A stretch of 16,001 nucleotides of DNA from Kiritimatiellia bacterium. Its GTDB lineage: Bacteria; Verrucomicrobiota; Kiritimatiellia; RFP12; DVOR01. The notes under the pieces are model-generated. The model made no database searches and was not told the origin of the DNA. It saw nothing but the letters and a program-made list of their open reading frames with translations. Position numbers and translations under genes: made by a program. Location: the NCBI GenBank assembly GCA_900771325.1, contig CAAGNN010000045.1, positions 1 through 16,001 on the forward strand. The letters are read 5' to 3'. Positions 7,147-13,537 of this stretch are shown here, one piece after another (position 1 is the stretch's first letter; every line of letters starts with the position of its first letter).

Positions 7147-8382
7147 ATGACCTTGCCCGAGTTGCTCGCCCCGGTGGGGGACCGCGCTTGTTTCCACGCC
7201 GCCTTGGAGGCCGGGGCCGACGCGCTCTACCTCGGCCTCGGGCGCTTCAATATGCGCCGCGCCCTCGACGGCAAGCTGGAGGCCAACCAACTCCCCGGTC
7301 TGGTCCGCGAGGCCCACGCCCGCAGCGTCAAGCTCTACCTCACCCTCAACACCATCGTCTACCAAGGCGAACTCGCGCACCTGCAAGCGACCCTGGAAGC
7401 CGCGCGCCGGGCGGGGGTCGATGCGGTCATCGCCTCGGATTGGGCCGTCATCGTGCGCGCCAAAGCCCTTGGCCTCCCGGTCCACGTCTCCACGCAGATG
7501 TCCGCCTCGAATGCCGACGCGGTCCGCTTCCTGGCCGCGCAGGGGGCCGAGCGGGTGGTCCTGGCACGCGAGTGCACCCTGGCGGAGATTGCCGCCATTG
7601 CGCGCGAGACGGGCGTCCCCCTCGAGGTCTTTGCCCACGGGGCGCAATGCGTGGCCACGAGCGGCCGCTGCTTCCTCTCGCAAGTCACCTACGGCTGCTC
7701 GGCCTCGCGCGGGCAGTGTCTGCAACCCTGCCGCCGCCGCTACCGCCTCACCGAGATTGCCGAAGGCGAGGGCCCCGTGGCCGAGTTTGAGGTCGGCGCC
7801 GGGGCCGAAGGCGGCTTCCTCCTCTCGGCCAAGGACCTCTGCACCCTCCCCATCTTGCCCGACCTCGTCCGCGCCGGAGTCGCCTCCCTCAAAATCGAAG
7901 GCCGGGCGCGCAACCCCGAGTATGTCGCCAATGTCGTCCGCGCCTACCGCACGGCCCTCGATGCCATCGCCCGCGGCACCTACGATGCGGCCTGCCAGGC
8001 CGCTTGCCAGGAACTCGTCGAGCGCGTCTACCACCGCCCCTTCGCCCAGGGCCTTCTCCTCGGCCGACCCGGCGGCCCGGGTCAGTTTGCCGGCACCGAT
8101 GCCAACCTCGCCACCGAGTGCAAGCGCTACCTCGGCGAGGTCCGCAACTACTACGCCCGCGCCGGCGTGGTCGACATCCTCGTGCACGATGGCGAGCTCC
8201 GCCCCGGCGACCGCCTCGCCTTCCACGGCCCCAAGACCGGCGTCCTCGAATGCGTGCCAGGCGAACTCCACCAAGATGCCCTCCGCCCCACCGTTGCCCG
8301 CCGCGGCGACTGGGTCACTTTCCGCGTCCCCTCCCGCCTCCGCCCCGGCGACAAGGTCTACCGCATCCTCCCAGCGCAATAG
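7147..8382 (+). CDS. Peptidase U32-family protein (TrhP/RlhA-like)
   Basis: A 411-aa U32-family protein. The N-terminal TIM-barrel-like part starts ELLAPVGDRACFHAALEAGADALYLGL and includes VHVSTQMSASNADAV. The U32 signature follows: EVFAHGAQCVATSGRCFLS, then SRGQCLQPCRRRYRL, KDLCTLPILPDLV and SLKIEGRARNPEYVANVVRAYR. The conserved cysteines of the core are present. A C-terminal beta domain with PGD motifs (ELRPGDRLAF, LRPGDKVYRIL) completes it. Many U32 proteins act in tRNA or rRNA hydroxylation or related Fe-S chemistry rather than proteolysis. Which substrate applies cannot be told from sequence. It lies 10 nt after nspC and is probably the last gene of the operon from 4668. A longer in-frame reading starting inside nspC is rejected. 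Confidence 0.92.
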   Translation: MTLPELLAPVGDRACFHAALEAGADALYLGLGRFNMRRALDGKLEANQLPGLVREAHARSVKLYLTLNTIVYQGELAHLQATLEAARRAGVDAVIASDWAVIVRAKALGLPVHVSTQMSASNADAVRFLAAQGAERVVLARECTLAEIAAIARETGVPLEVFAHGAQCVATSGRCFLSQVTYGCSASRGQCLQPCRRRYRLTEIAEGEGPVAEFEVGAGAEGGFLLSAKDLCTLPILPDLVRAGVASLKIEGRARNPEYVANVVRAYRTALDAIARGTYDAACQAACQELVERVYHRPFAQGLLLGRPGGPGQFAGTDANLATECKRYLGEVRNYYARAGVVDILVHDGELRPGDRLAFHGPKTGVLECVPGELHQDALRPTVARRGDWVTFRVPSRLRPGDKVYRILPAQ

Positions 8383-8388
8383 GTCGTC

Positions 8389-8497
8389 CCAGGCGTATGG
8401 CCCCTGCGGAGCAGGAGGCTGCAAAACCTTTTTCCCCCTAGCCGTACGCCCAGGCCCCGCCCTGCGTTGCCCAAGGTTTTGCACGCGGCGCTCCGCG
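8389..8497. repeat. Nested inverted repeats after the U32 gene
   Basis: This gene-free stretch contains a hairpin CCTGC/GCAGG (8403-8407/8411-8415). It also has an 11-bp perfect inverted repeat TGCAAAACCTT/AAGGTTTTGCA (8420-8430/8473-8483) spaced by 42 nt, imperfect arms around GGCGTATGG and GCCGTACGCC (about 8389-8401/8441-8454), and a hairpin CGCGG/CCGCG (8484-8488/8493-8497). No T-tract follows the right arm, so it is not a standard terminator. It could end the operon or be part of the palindrome-rich block that follows. Confidence 0.6.
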
Positions 8498-8527
8498 TTG
8501 CCGATTCCGGGGTGCTTTACATTTTTA

Positions 8528-8791
8528 TCCGCCCCGGGTTGGCCTCGAGGTAGGCCCGGGTTGCCCCTCGACCCGGGGCGGGTGCGTTTTGGACCCGCCC
8601 CGAGTCCGATTATTAAGACTGAGTGTTAATTCAATTAAGACTGAGTGTTATTTCAATTAAGACTGAGTCTTAATTATTTCGCCCGCCCCGGGTTGAAGAT
8701 CGCCCCGCCCCGGGTTTGAGATGGACCCGCCCCGGGTTGAAGGCCGACCCGCCCCGGGTTGACTTCGGACCCGGGGCGAGTGTGAAAGGCG
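8528..8791. repeat. Phased array of twelve 22-bp units (11-bp dyad core + 11-bp linker)
   Basis: Cores begin at 8528, 8550, 8572, 8594, 8616, 8638, 8660, 8682, 8704, 8726, 8748 and 8770, exactly 22 bp apart. Typical cores are CCCGCCCCGGG or its reverse complement CCCGGGGCGGG: 4-bp arms around a 3-nt centre. Forward and reverse forms both occur in the same 11-bp slot. The first two cores (8528, 8550) and those at 8594 and 8770 are degenerate. The three units at 8616-8681 carry a wholly different AT-rich core (AGACTGAGTGT or AGACTGAGTCT) in the same slot and phase. Linkers vary, though most begin TTG. It is not a CRISPR: the unit is too short, there are no unique spacers, and the dyad is central. 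No function is known to me. Confidence 0.9.
8612..8677. repeat. Three AT-rich 22-bp repeats with palindromic centres
   Basis: Three direct copies start at 8612, 8634 and 8656. The third contains the perfect odd-centred palindrome TTAAGACTGAGTCTTAA (8657-8673). The first two have AGTGTTA in the right arm, one mismatch from symmetry. This is the only AT-rich island in a very GC-rich non-coding block, and its units keep the phase of the surrounding array. It looks like three binding sites or hairpins on one face of the helix. Confidence 0.85.
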
Positions 8792-8809
8792 GCGTAGGCC
8801 ACAGCATAA

Positions 8810-8933
8810 CGCGGGCCCGCGCGCGAAGGCGCACTTCACGCCGCGAAGTGGCACCCTCACGGCCCGCAGGGTCACCTTCACGCGAGCGTAGCGAGCTGTG
8901 AGCACTGCGCGCGTGGCCCTCTGGGTGGCGCGC
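8810..8933. repeat. Cluster of palindromes upstream of the NYN gene
   Basis: The block contains the 12-bp palindrome CGCGGGCCCGCG (8810-8821), hairpins CACTTC/GAAGTG (8832-8837/8845-8850) and ACCCT/AGGGT (8853-8857/8868-8872), and GCGCGC arms at 8907-8912/8928-8933 enclosing CCCTCTGGG. No coding potential consistent with neighbours is seen. It continues the palindrome-rich character of 8389-8791 but without a fixed period, and it ends right at the NYN promoter. Confidence 0.7.
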
Positions 8934-8936
8934 GGG

Positions 8937-8965
8937 TTGCCTTTTGGCGGGCGATGTGCCATAAT
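8937..8965 (+). promoter_or_regulatory. Promoter of the NYN gene
   Basis: TTGCCT (8937-8942) and CATAAT (8960-8965) lie 17 bp apart. TG at 8957-8958 makes the latter an extended -10 box. The start would be near 8972, leaving a leader of about 57 nt to the ATG at 9029. The placement also argues against the in-frame ATG at 8954, which lies within the promoter. Confidence 0.68.
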
Positions 8966-9028
8966 ACGGCCACTTTCTCACTTGGGAAGGACAACACACA
9001 TACTATAAATAGCCGAAAGGATATGGTT

Positions 9029-9979
9029 ATGGCCATTCGTGCAATGATATTCATTGATGGTTGTTGGCTCTACAAGGGGCGTCAGGCGCTCTTCGATAAG
9101 TTGGGCGAAAAGGGCTTCGAGATTGACTACAAGCGGATTCCCGACATTATCGCTCAGTCCCTCGCCGAGATTAGTGGGCAGGAGGTGGATGTGGTCCGCA
9201 CGTGCTACTATGGCACCATTCCGACGAACAAGGTGGGCTACAATCCGGCCAAGCAGAAGGTTTTTTACGATTTCCTCGGCGAGCAGTGCGGCTACGAGAT
9301 GGATGTGATGGAGATTGACTTCCGCAAGGAGCCTAGCGCGCAGCCCGACAACAAGTGGGTCAATGCTAACTTGGCCTCGGAGATGACCTATCTGGCCACG
9401 GTCCCGGGCGCGTTTGATGTGGCGGTCTTGGTCGGCGGCGATGCCGACTATGTGCCGGTGTTGCGGCGTATTCGCCAGTTGGGCAAGCGCGTGCAGCTGG
9501 TGGCGATGAATGCTGTGCGCGGCCACGTGATCTCCAGCAAGGCCCTGGTCACGGCCACGCGTTGCTTTGACTTCCCGCACATCTTTATGGATGAGCACGC
9601 CAGCGACTTCCGCCTCCAGCGCAATATGCAGACGCGCCTGTGTATGAACTGCGGCAAGGAGGAGGAGACCACCTGGGGCGGCGAAGAGTTCTACTGCTCG
9701 GAGTGCCGTGCCAAGCGCGCCCGCCGTGTTCGCGTCTGCGACAACTGCGGCAAGGAGGAGGAGACCACTTGGGATAAGGACTTCTTCTACTGCTCGGAGT
9801 GCCGCGCCAAGTATCGCGCCGGCGAATCCACGGCCCCCAAGCAGACGGTGACGACCACCGAGCCCCAGGTCATTCCGCCCGCTCCGCAGCCGACCACCGA
9901 CACCCCAACGATGAAGGCCACCCTGGCTCCGACTCCGGTGGCCCCCAAGCGTACGCGTCGGACGGCTTCGGCCGAGTGA
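9029..9979 (+). CDS. NYN (PIN-like nuclease) protein with two tandem zinc ribbons
   Basis: A 316-aa protein. Residues about 4-190 form a NYN/LabA-type PIN-like domain: MIFIDGCWLY (D10), KWVNANLASEM (109-119), and VLVGGDADYVPVLRRIRQLGKRVQLV (133-158, with D138 and D140). The KWVN element has Asn112 where many NYN proteins have Asp, so one metal-binding acid may be missing. Two near-identical zinc ribbons follow: CMNC...CSEC (C205, C208, C223, C226) and CDNC...CSEC (C237, C240, C255, C258), both with NCGKEEETTW, implying internal duplication. The tail (265-316) is Thr/Pro-rich and ends basic (KRTRR). The ATG at 9029, 7 nt after AAAGGA, is preferred over the ATG at 9023. It is a single-gene unit with its own promoter and terminator. 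Likely an RNA-processing nuclease or RNA-binding protein; the target is unknown. Confidence 0.88.
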   Translation: MAIRAMIFIDGCWLYKGRQALFDKLGEKGFEIDYKRIPDIIAQSLAEISGQEVDVVRTCYYGTIPTNKVGYNPAKQKVFYDFLGEQCGYEMDVMEIDFRKEPSAQPDNKWVNANLASEMTYLATVPGAFDVAVLVGGDADYVPVLRRIRQLGKRVQLVAMNAVRGHVISSKALVTATRCFDFPHIFMDEHASDFRLQRNMQTRLCMNCGKEEETTWGGEEFYCSECRAKRARRVRVCDNCGKEEETTWDKDFFYCSECRAKYRAGESTAPKQTVTTTEPQVIPPAPQPTTDTPTMKATLAPTPVAPKRTRRTASAE

Positions 9980-9998
9980 GGCTGGTGCGTTTAGCTGT

Positions 9999-10040
9999 AA
10001 ACACCTTGGGCGCGGCACAGGCTGCGCCCAAGGTGTTTTT
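9999..10040 (+). terminator. Strong Rho-independent terminator
   Basis: A perfect 15-bp stem (AAACACCTTGGGCGC at 9999-10013, GCGCCCAAGGTGTTT at 10024-10038) with a 10-nt loop is followed by a T-run (10036-10040). It lies 20 nt after the NYN stop. The A-rich 5' arm could pair on the opposite strand too, but all flanking genes are on +. Confidence 0.93.
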
Positions 10041-10066
10041 GCCCGGGGCGGGATTTGTGCTAGAAT
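10039..10066 (+). promoter_or_regulatory. Possible promoter of the pseudokinase-ligA-nadE operon
   Basis: TTGCCC (10039-10044) and TAGAAT (10061-10066) are 16 bp apart, and TG at 10058-10059 makes an extended -10. The spacer contains CCCGGGGCGGG (10042-10052), the core of the 22-bp arrays. A start near 10073 would leave a nearly leaderless mRNA and exclude the GAAGGG at 10067-10072 from it, which weakens the call. Confidence 0.45.
10042..10052 (+). repeat. Solitary copy of the array core
   Basis: CCCGGGGCGGG is identical to the cores at 8572 and in the array at 15907-16001, but here stands alone. It lies just after the T-run of the NYN terminator and upstream of the next gene. It may be a chance GC-rich match or a single site for whatever acts on the arrays. 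Confidence 0.6.
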
Positions 10067-10079
10067 GAAGGGCGATATG

Positions 10080-11123
10080 ATGGACACCCCGGAGATAGAG
10101 GGTTTTGAGTTTCGGCAGCGCTTGGCGCAGTCGACGCGCTGTGTGCTGTGGCGCGCGGTGCAGTGTGCGTTGGAGCGCGATGTGCTGGTGGCCGTCTTCT
10201 CGGAGGAGGTGTTGGCCGACGAGGCGTTGGCCGATGCGCTCTTCGCGTTGGTGCGGAAGTTGACGCAGGCGAAGACGCCGCTCATTCCCGATGTGATTGA
10301 TATTCGCCGCGAGGCGAACACGGGCTATGTCATCTTGGAGGACGCGCACGCCGCGCCGCTGATGTCGCTGTTGGATGGGAAGCGGGTGGAGCCCGAGCGG
10401 CTGACGCGGCTGGGGATGAAGTTGGCCGAGGGCTTTGCGGCCCTGGCGCAGGAGCACTTGGTCTATGGCGGGCTGCGCCCGAGCAAGGTCTATTTGGTCG
10501 ATGGCAGCGAGCCGCTCTTGCCGGACTTTTCGCCGATGAGTTTCGAGGCGGGGTGGGGGACCAATCCGCCGGAACGGGCGTTGGTGGGCTCGGCCCCCTA
10601 CGTGGCGCCCGAGCAGTATATGGCGCCGGAGACGGTCGATACGCGCGCGGATATGTTCGCGCTGGGGATGACGCTCTATGCGCTGGGCACGGGGCAGGTA
10701 CCCTTCGGGGCCATTCCGGCCGAGGAGATCCTCGAGCGTAAGTTGCAAGACCAGATTCCTTCGCCGTGCGATGTGGTCAAGGGCTTTCCGCGGCCGCTGG
10801 CGGCGGTCTTGGGGCGCCTGACGCGCCGCGCCGCAGCCGAGCGTTATGCCGATTGGGACGAGGTGGTGTGCGATTTGGCGGCGGCCTTGCGTGGCGAGGC
10901 ACCCGCCGAGGGCGATGAGGCCGGCGCGGTGATTGCCCTGCCCAATCCGGCCAAGTGGGGGCGGGCCGAGCGGACAATTCGGATTTCGGCGGCGGAGTTG
11001 CGGGCCCACCGGGGCAAGCCCTTTCGGCGCAAGCGGATGGGGGTGTGGAGCTGGGTGGCGTTGGTGGGCGCGGCGGTGTTGGCCTTGGCGCTGGCGGTGA
11101 TGGCCGCGATGGTATTGCTGTAA
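10080..11123 (+). CDS. Membrane-anchored Hanks-type pseudokinase
   Basis: A 347-aa protein with a Ser/Thr kinase fold (about 5-270), a linker and one C-terminal transmembrane helix (about 321-346) after KPFRRKRM. Retained kinase marks are a DF-containing activation start (D149-F150-S151), VGSAPYVAPEQYM (APE motif at 176-178), DTRADMFALGMTLYALGTGQVPF (D191) and a late R in the C-lobe. Catalytic marks are lost: the glycine loop is AQSTRCVLW without glycines, the VAIK lysine is Phe40 (VAVF), HRD is YGG (129-131), and the catalytic-loop Asn is Lys136. It should therefore be catalytically dead and act as a scaffold or sensor. The start at 10080 (or 10077) leaves the N-lobe complete; the ATG at 10065 overlaps the -10 box. 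ligA follows after 21 nt. The unusual orientation lacks an extracellular sensor domain. Confidence 0.85.
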   Translation: MDTPEIEGFEFRQRLAQSTRCVLWRAVQCALERDVLVAVFSEEVLADEALADALFALVRKLTQAKTPLIPDVIDIRREANTGYVILEDAHAAPLMSLLDGKRVEPERLTRLGMKLAEGFAALAQEHLVYGGLRPSKVYLVDGSEPLLPDFSPMSFEAGWGTNPPERALVGSAPYVAPEQYMAPETVDTRADMFALGMTLYALGTGQVPFGAIPAEEILERKLQDQIPSPCDVVKGFPRPLAAVLGRLTRRAAAERYADWDEVVCDLAAALRGEAPAEGDEAGAVIALPNPAKWGRAERTIRISAAELRAHRGKPFRRKRMGVWSWVALVGAAVLALALAVMAAMVLL

Positions 11124-11144
11124 GGGACGGAAGAGGACGAGACG

Positions 11145-13361
11145 ATGGCAGAGGATGCGGACTTGGCGGCGGTGGTGGCGCGGTTGGAGGCGTTGCGCGC
11201 GGAGATTGCGCGGCACGACCGGCTCTACTACGTGGAGGCGCGGCCGGAGATTGAGGATGCGGCCTACGACAAGCTTTGGTTGGAGCTGGAGGCGCTCGAG
11301 CGCGCCCATCCGCAGTTGGTGACGCCGACTTCGCCCACCCAGCGCGTCAGCGGCGAACCGCTCACCGGCTTTGCGAAGGTCCGCCACGAGCTGCCGATGC
11401 GCAGCCTAGATAAGACCTACGACCGCGCCGACCTGGTGCAGTTCGATGCCTTCCTGCGCCAGCAGTTGCCCCTGGAGACGTGGGCGTATGTGGTCGAGCC
11501 GAAGGTCGATGGCCTCTCCCTCTCACTGCGCTACGAGCACGGGCAATTGGTGCGCGCGGCCACCCGCGGCAATGGCGAGGTGGGCGACGACATCACCGCC
11601 AATGTGCGCACCATCCGCTCGGTGCCCCTCGCTATTCCCACCGAGGCCGCGTGCGTGGAGGTGCGCGGCGAGATCTTTATGACGCGCGCGGGCTTCGCGG
11701 CCCTCAACCGCGCCGAGGAGGAGGCCGGTCACGAGCCCTTTGCCAACCCGCGCAATGCCGCCGCAGGCTCCATCAAGCTCCTGGACCCGCGCGAGGTGGC
11801 CAAGCGCCCGCTCGATGCCGTCTTCTACGCTTCGGGCCGGTTGGAGGGGATTGACTTTGCCACGCACACCGAGATGATGGCCACCTTCGCGCGTTGGGGG
11901 CTCAAGACGCAGCCGTGGAGCCGCCTCTGCCGGTCGATGGCCGAGGTGATGGCCGCGCTCGACGAGTTGGAGGCCAAGCGCCACGCCTTCCCCTTCGAGA
12001 TGGATGGGGCCGTCATCAAGGTCAACGAGCGTGCGCTCTATGAGCAGCTGGGCAGCACCGCCCACGCGCCGCGGTCGGCCCGTGCCTACAAGTATGCCCC
12101 CGAGAGCGCCCAGACGCGGCTGCGGGGGATCACAGTGCAGGTGGGGCGGACGGGGGTGCTGACGCCGGTGGCCGAGCTCGAGCCCGTCTTCCTGGCCGGC
12201 TCGGAGATTGCCCGCGCCACGCTGCACAATGGCGACTATGTGGCCGGGAAGGATATTCGCGTGGGGGATATGGTGGTGATCTCCAAGCACGGGGATGTGA
12301 TTCCGGCGGTGGACGAGGTGGTGATCGAGAAGCGGCCGGAGGGGACGGTGCCCTTTGAGATGCCCACGATCTGCCCGGCGTGCGGGGGCGAGGCGGTGCG
12401 GCTGCCCGGCGAGGTGGCGTTGCGATGCGTCAACCCGGCGTGCCCGGCCCAGCGCGTGGGGCACCTGCAGCTCTTCGTCTCGCGCAATGCGTTGGACATC
12501 TCGGCCATCGGCGAGCGGTTGGCCGAGGCGCTGGTGCAGTCGGGGGCCGTCTCGCGGCCACTGGATCTTTATGGCCTGTCGGCGGAGTGGCTGGCGGGGT
12601 TGCGCTTGGTGGGCGAGGATGGTCAGGAGCGCCGTTTTGGCCGCCGCGCGAACGAGGTGGTCAAGGCCCTGGAGCGGGCGCGGACGCTGCCGCTTCACCG
12701 TTGGCTCTTTGCCTTGGGTATTCCGGGCATTGGCGTGACGGCCGCCCGGGTGATGGCTGGACTCTTCGCGCGCGCCTCGGAGATGGTCTCGGAGGCCGGC
12801 ACGGCGAAACTTGAGGCGATTGCGGGCTTCTATGCGCTCGTGGAGCAGAAGACCGAGGGCGAACTGGAGCGGCTGCGTCTGGCGGCGGCCATCGCCGCGC
12901 GCGTCGAGGTCCTTAAGCCCCTGGGTATTCTCTTGCGCGACGACCCGGCCCGGCCTATCCGCGATCGCTACCTGCTCACCGTCAAGCCGGAGATGGTCCG
13001 CGCGCTGCAGGGCTTCCTGGCATCGGACTACGCGCGGGACTTCTTTGCGCGTCTAGCCGAGCTGGGCATCGACCCGGTGGCCGAGGCACCCGAGCGCGCG
13101 GCGGGGTCGGCCCTCGCCGGGCTCTCGTTCGTCATCACCGGCACCCTCTCGCAGCCGCGCGAAGCCTTTGAGCAGCTCATCCGCTCGCAGGGCGGCACCG
13201 TCCAGGGGAGCGTCTCGAAGAAGACCTCCTACCTGGTCGTCGGCGAGAATCCCGGCGGCAGCAAGTGGACCAAGGCGCAGGCGCTGGGCACACGCCAGCT
13301 ACGCGAGGCGGAGTTGATGGCGCTCGTGGCCGAAAAGGCGGGCGCGGAGGAGGCAGAATGA
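11145..13361 (+). CDS. ligA: NAD+-dependent DNA ligase
   Basis: A 738-aa LigA that seals nicks in replication and repair using NAD+. Domain Ia is at the start (RHDRLYYVEARPEIEDAAYDKL). The adenylation site is EPKVDG with K120. RGNGEVGDDITANVRTI (141-157), NPRNAAAGSIK (201-211), DGAVIKVN (287-294) and an OB fold with GDVIPAV follow. A four-Cys zinc finger (C410, C413, C428, C433), a helix-hairpin-helix region (about 440-645) and a C-terminal BRCT domain (about 655-732, GLSFVITGTLSQPREAF...) complete it. It is longer than the usual 670 aa or so; the extra length lies mainly within the HhH region (about 562-620), and the expected second IxGIG hairpin is not obvious there. The frame is intact, so it is probably functional. 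It is co-transcribed with nadE, and its TGA overlaps the next ATG. Confidence 0.97.
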   Translation: MAEDADLAAVVARLEALRAEIARHDRLYYVEARPEIEDAAYDKLWLELEALERAHPQLVTPTSPTQRVSGEPLTGFAKVRHELPMRSLDKTYDRADLVQFDAFLRQQLPLETWAYVVEPKVDGLSLSLRYEHGQLVRAATRGNGEVGDDITANVRTIRSVPLAIPTEAACVEVRGEIFMTRAGFAALNRAEEEAGHEPFANPRNAAAGSIKLLDPREVAKRPLDAVFYASGRLEGIDFATHTEMMATFARWGLKTQPWSRLCRSMAEVMAALDELEAKRHAFPFEMDGAVIKVNERALYEQLGSTAHAPRSARAYKYAPESAQTRLRGITVQVGRTGVLTPVAELEPVFLAGSEIARATLHNGDYVAGKDIRVGDMVVISKHGDVIPAVDEVVIEKRPEGTVPFEMPTICPACGGEAVRLPGEVALRCVNPACPAQRVGHLQLFVSRNALDISAIGERLAEALVQSGAVSRPLDLYGLSAEWLAGLRLVGEDGQERRFGRRANEVVKALERARTLPLHRWLFALGIPGIGVTAARVMAGLFARASEMVSEAGTAKLEAIAGFYALVEQKTEGELERLRLAAAIAARVEVLKPLGILLRDDPARPIRDRYLLTVKPEMVRALQGFLASDYARDFFARLAELGIDPVAEAPERAAGSALAGLSFVITGTLSQPREAFEQLIRSQGGTVQGSVSKKTSYLVVGENPGGSKWTKAQALGTRQLREAELMALVAEKAGAEEAE

Positions 13362-13537
13362 GGCGGTATTGGTTGGCCTTTATGGGGCTAGAGGTGCTCT
13401 TCTTGGCGGTCTTGGGGGTGTTCCTGTGGAGCGGGATGCCCTTTTGGGCGCTGATGGCGCTAGGCGTGGTGGCGGTGGCGAGCCTGGCGATTGGCTGCGT
13501 GTTGTTATTGGTCAAGCGGCAGGAGGTAAGCAAATGA
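13358..13537 (+). CDS. 59-aa two-helix membrane protein
   Basis: A short protein beginning MRRYWLAFMGLEVLF with two hydrophobic helices (about 4-24 and 28-52) and a basic C-terminal VKRQEVSK. It starts in an ATGA overlap with ligA and ends in an ATGA overlap with nadE, so it is coupled on both sides. The in-frame sequence upstream of M1 is ligA in another frame. Positive ends suggest both termini are in the cytoplasm. Family not recognised; the double overlap and its conserved-looking hydrophobic pattern argue that it is a real gene. Confidence 0.75.
   Translation: MRRYWLAFMGLEVLFLAVLGVFLWSGMPFWALMALGVVAVASLAIGCVLLLVKRQEVSK
13521..13527 (+). promoter_or_regulatory. Strong Shine-Dalgarno of nadE
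   Basis: AGGAGGT lies inside the end of the 59-aa gene, 6 nt before the ATG at 13534. It is the best ribosome-binding site in the window and fixes the nadE start, although the frame is open far upstream. Confidence 0.85.

Noticed and set aside
7036..8484. Long antisense open frame across the U32 gene
   Set aside because: Same GC effect; the + strand encodes a full U32 protein.
8528..8791. CRISPR array
   Set aside because: The unit is 22 bp with an 11-bp core, there are no unique spacers of normal length and no cas genes, and cores are inverted relative to each other.
8716..8901. Short + strand open frame through the 22-bp array
   Set aside because: It is made of repeat sequence, has no ribosome-binding site and differs in composition from real genes.
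8954..9028. N-terminal extension of the NYN gene from ATG 8954
   Set aside because: It overlaps the likely -10 box and has no ribosome-binding site; the NYN domain begins right after the ATG at 9029.
9870..11387. Long antisense open frame across the pseudokinase and ligA start
   Set aside because: It crosses a strong + strand terminator and two recognised + strand genes; the sequence is low-complexity Arg/His/Gln.
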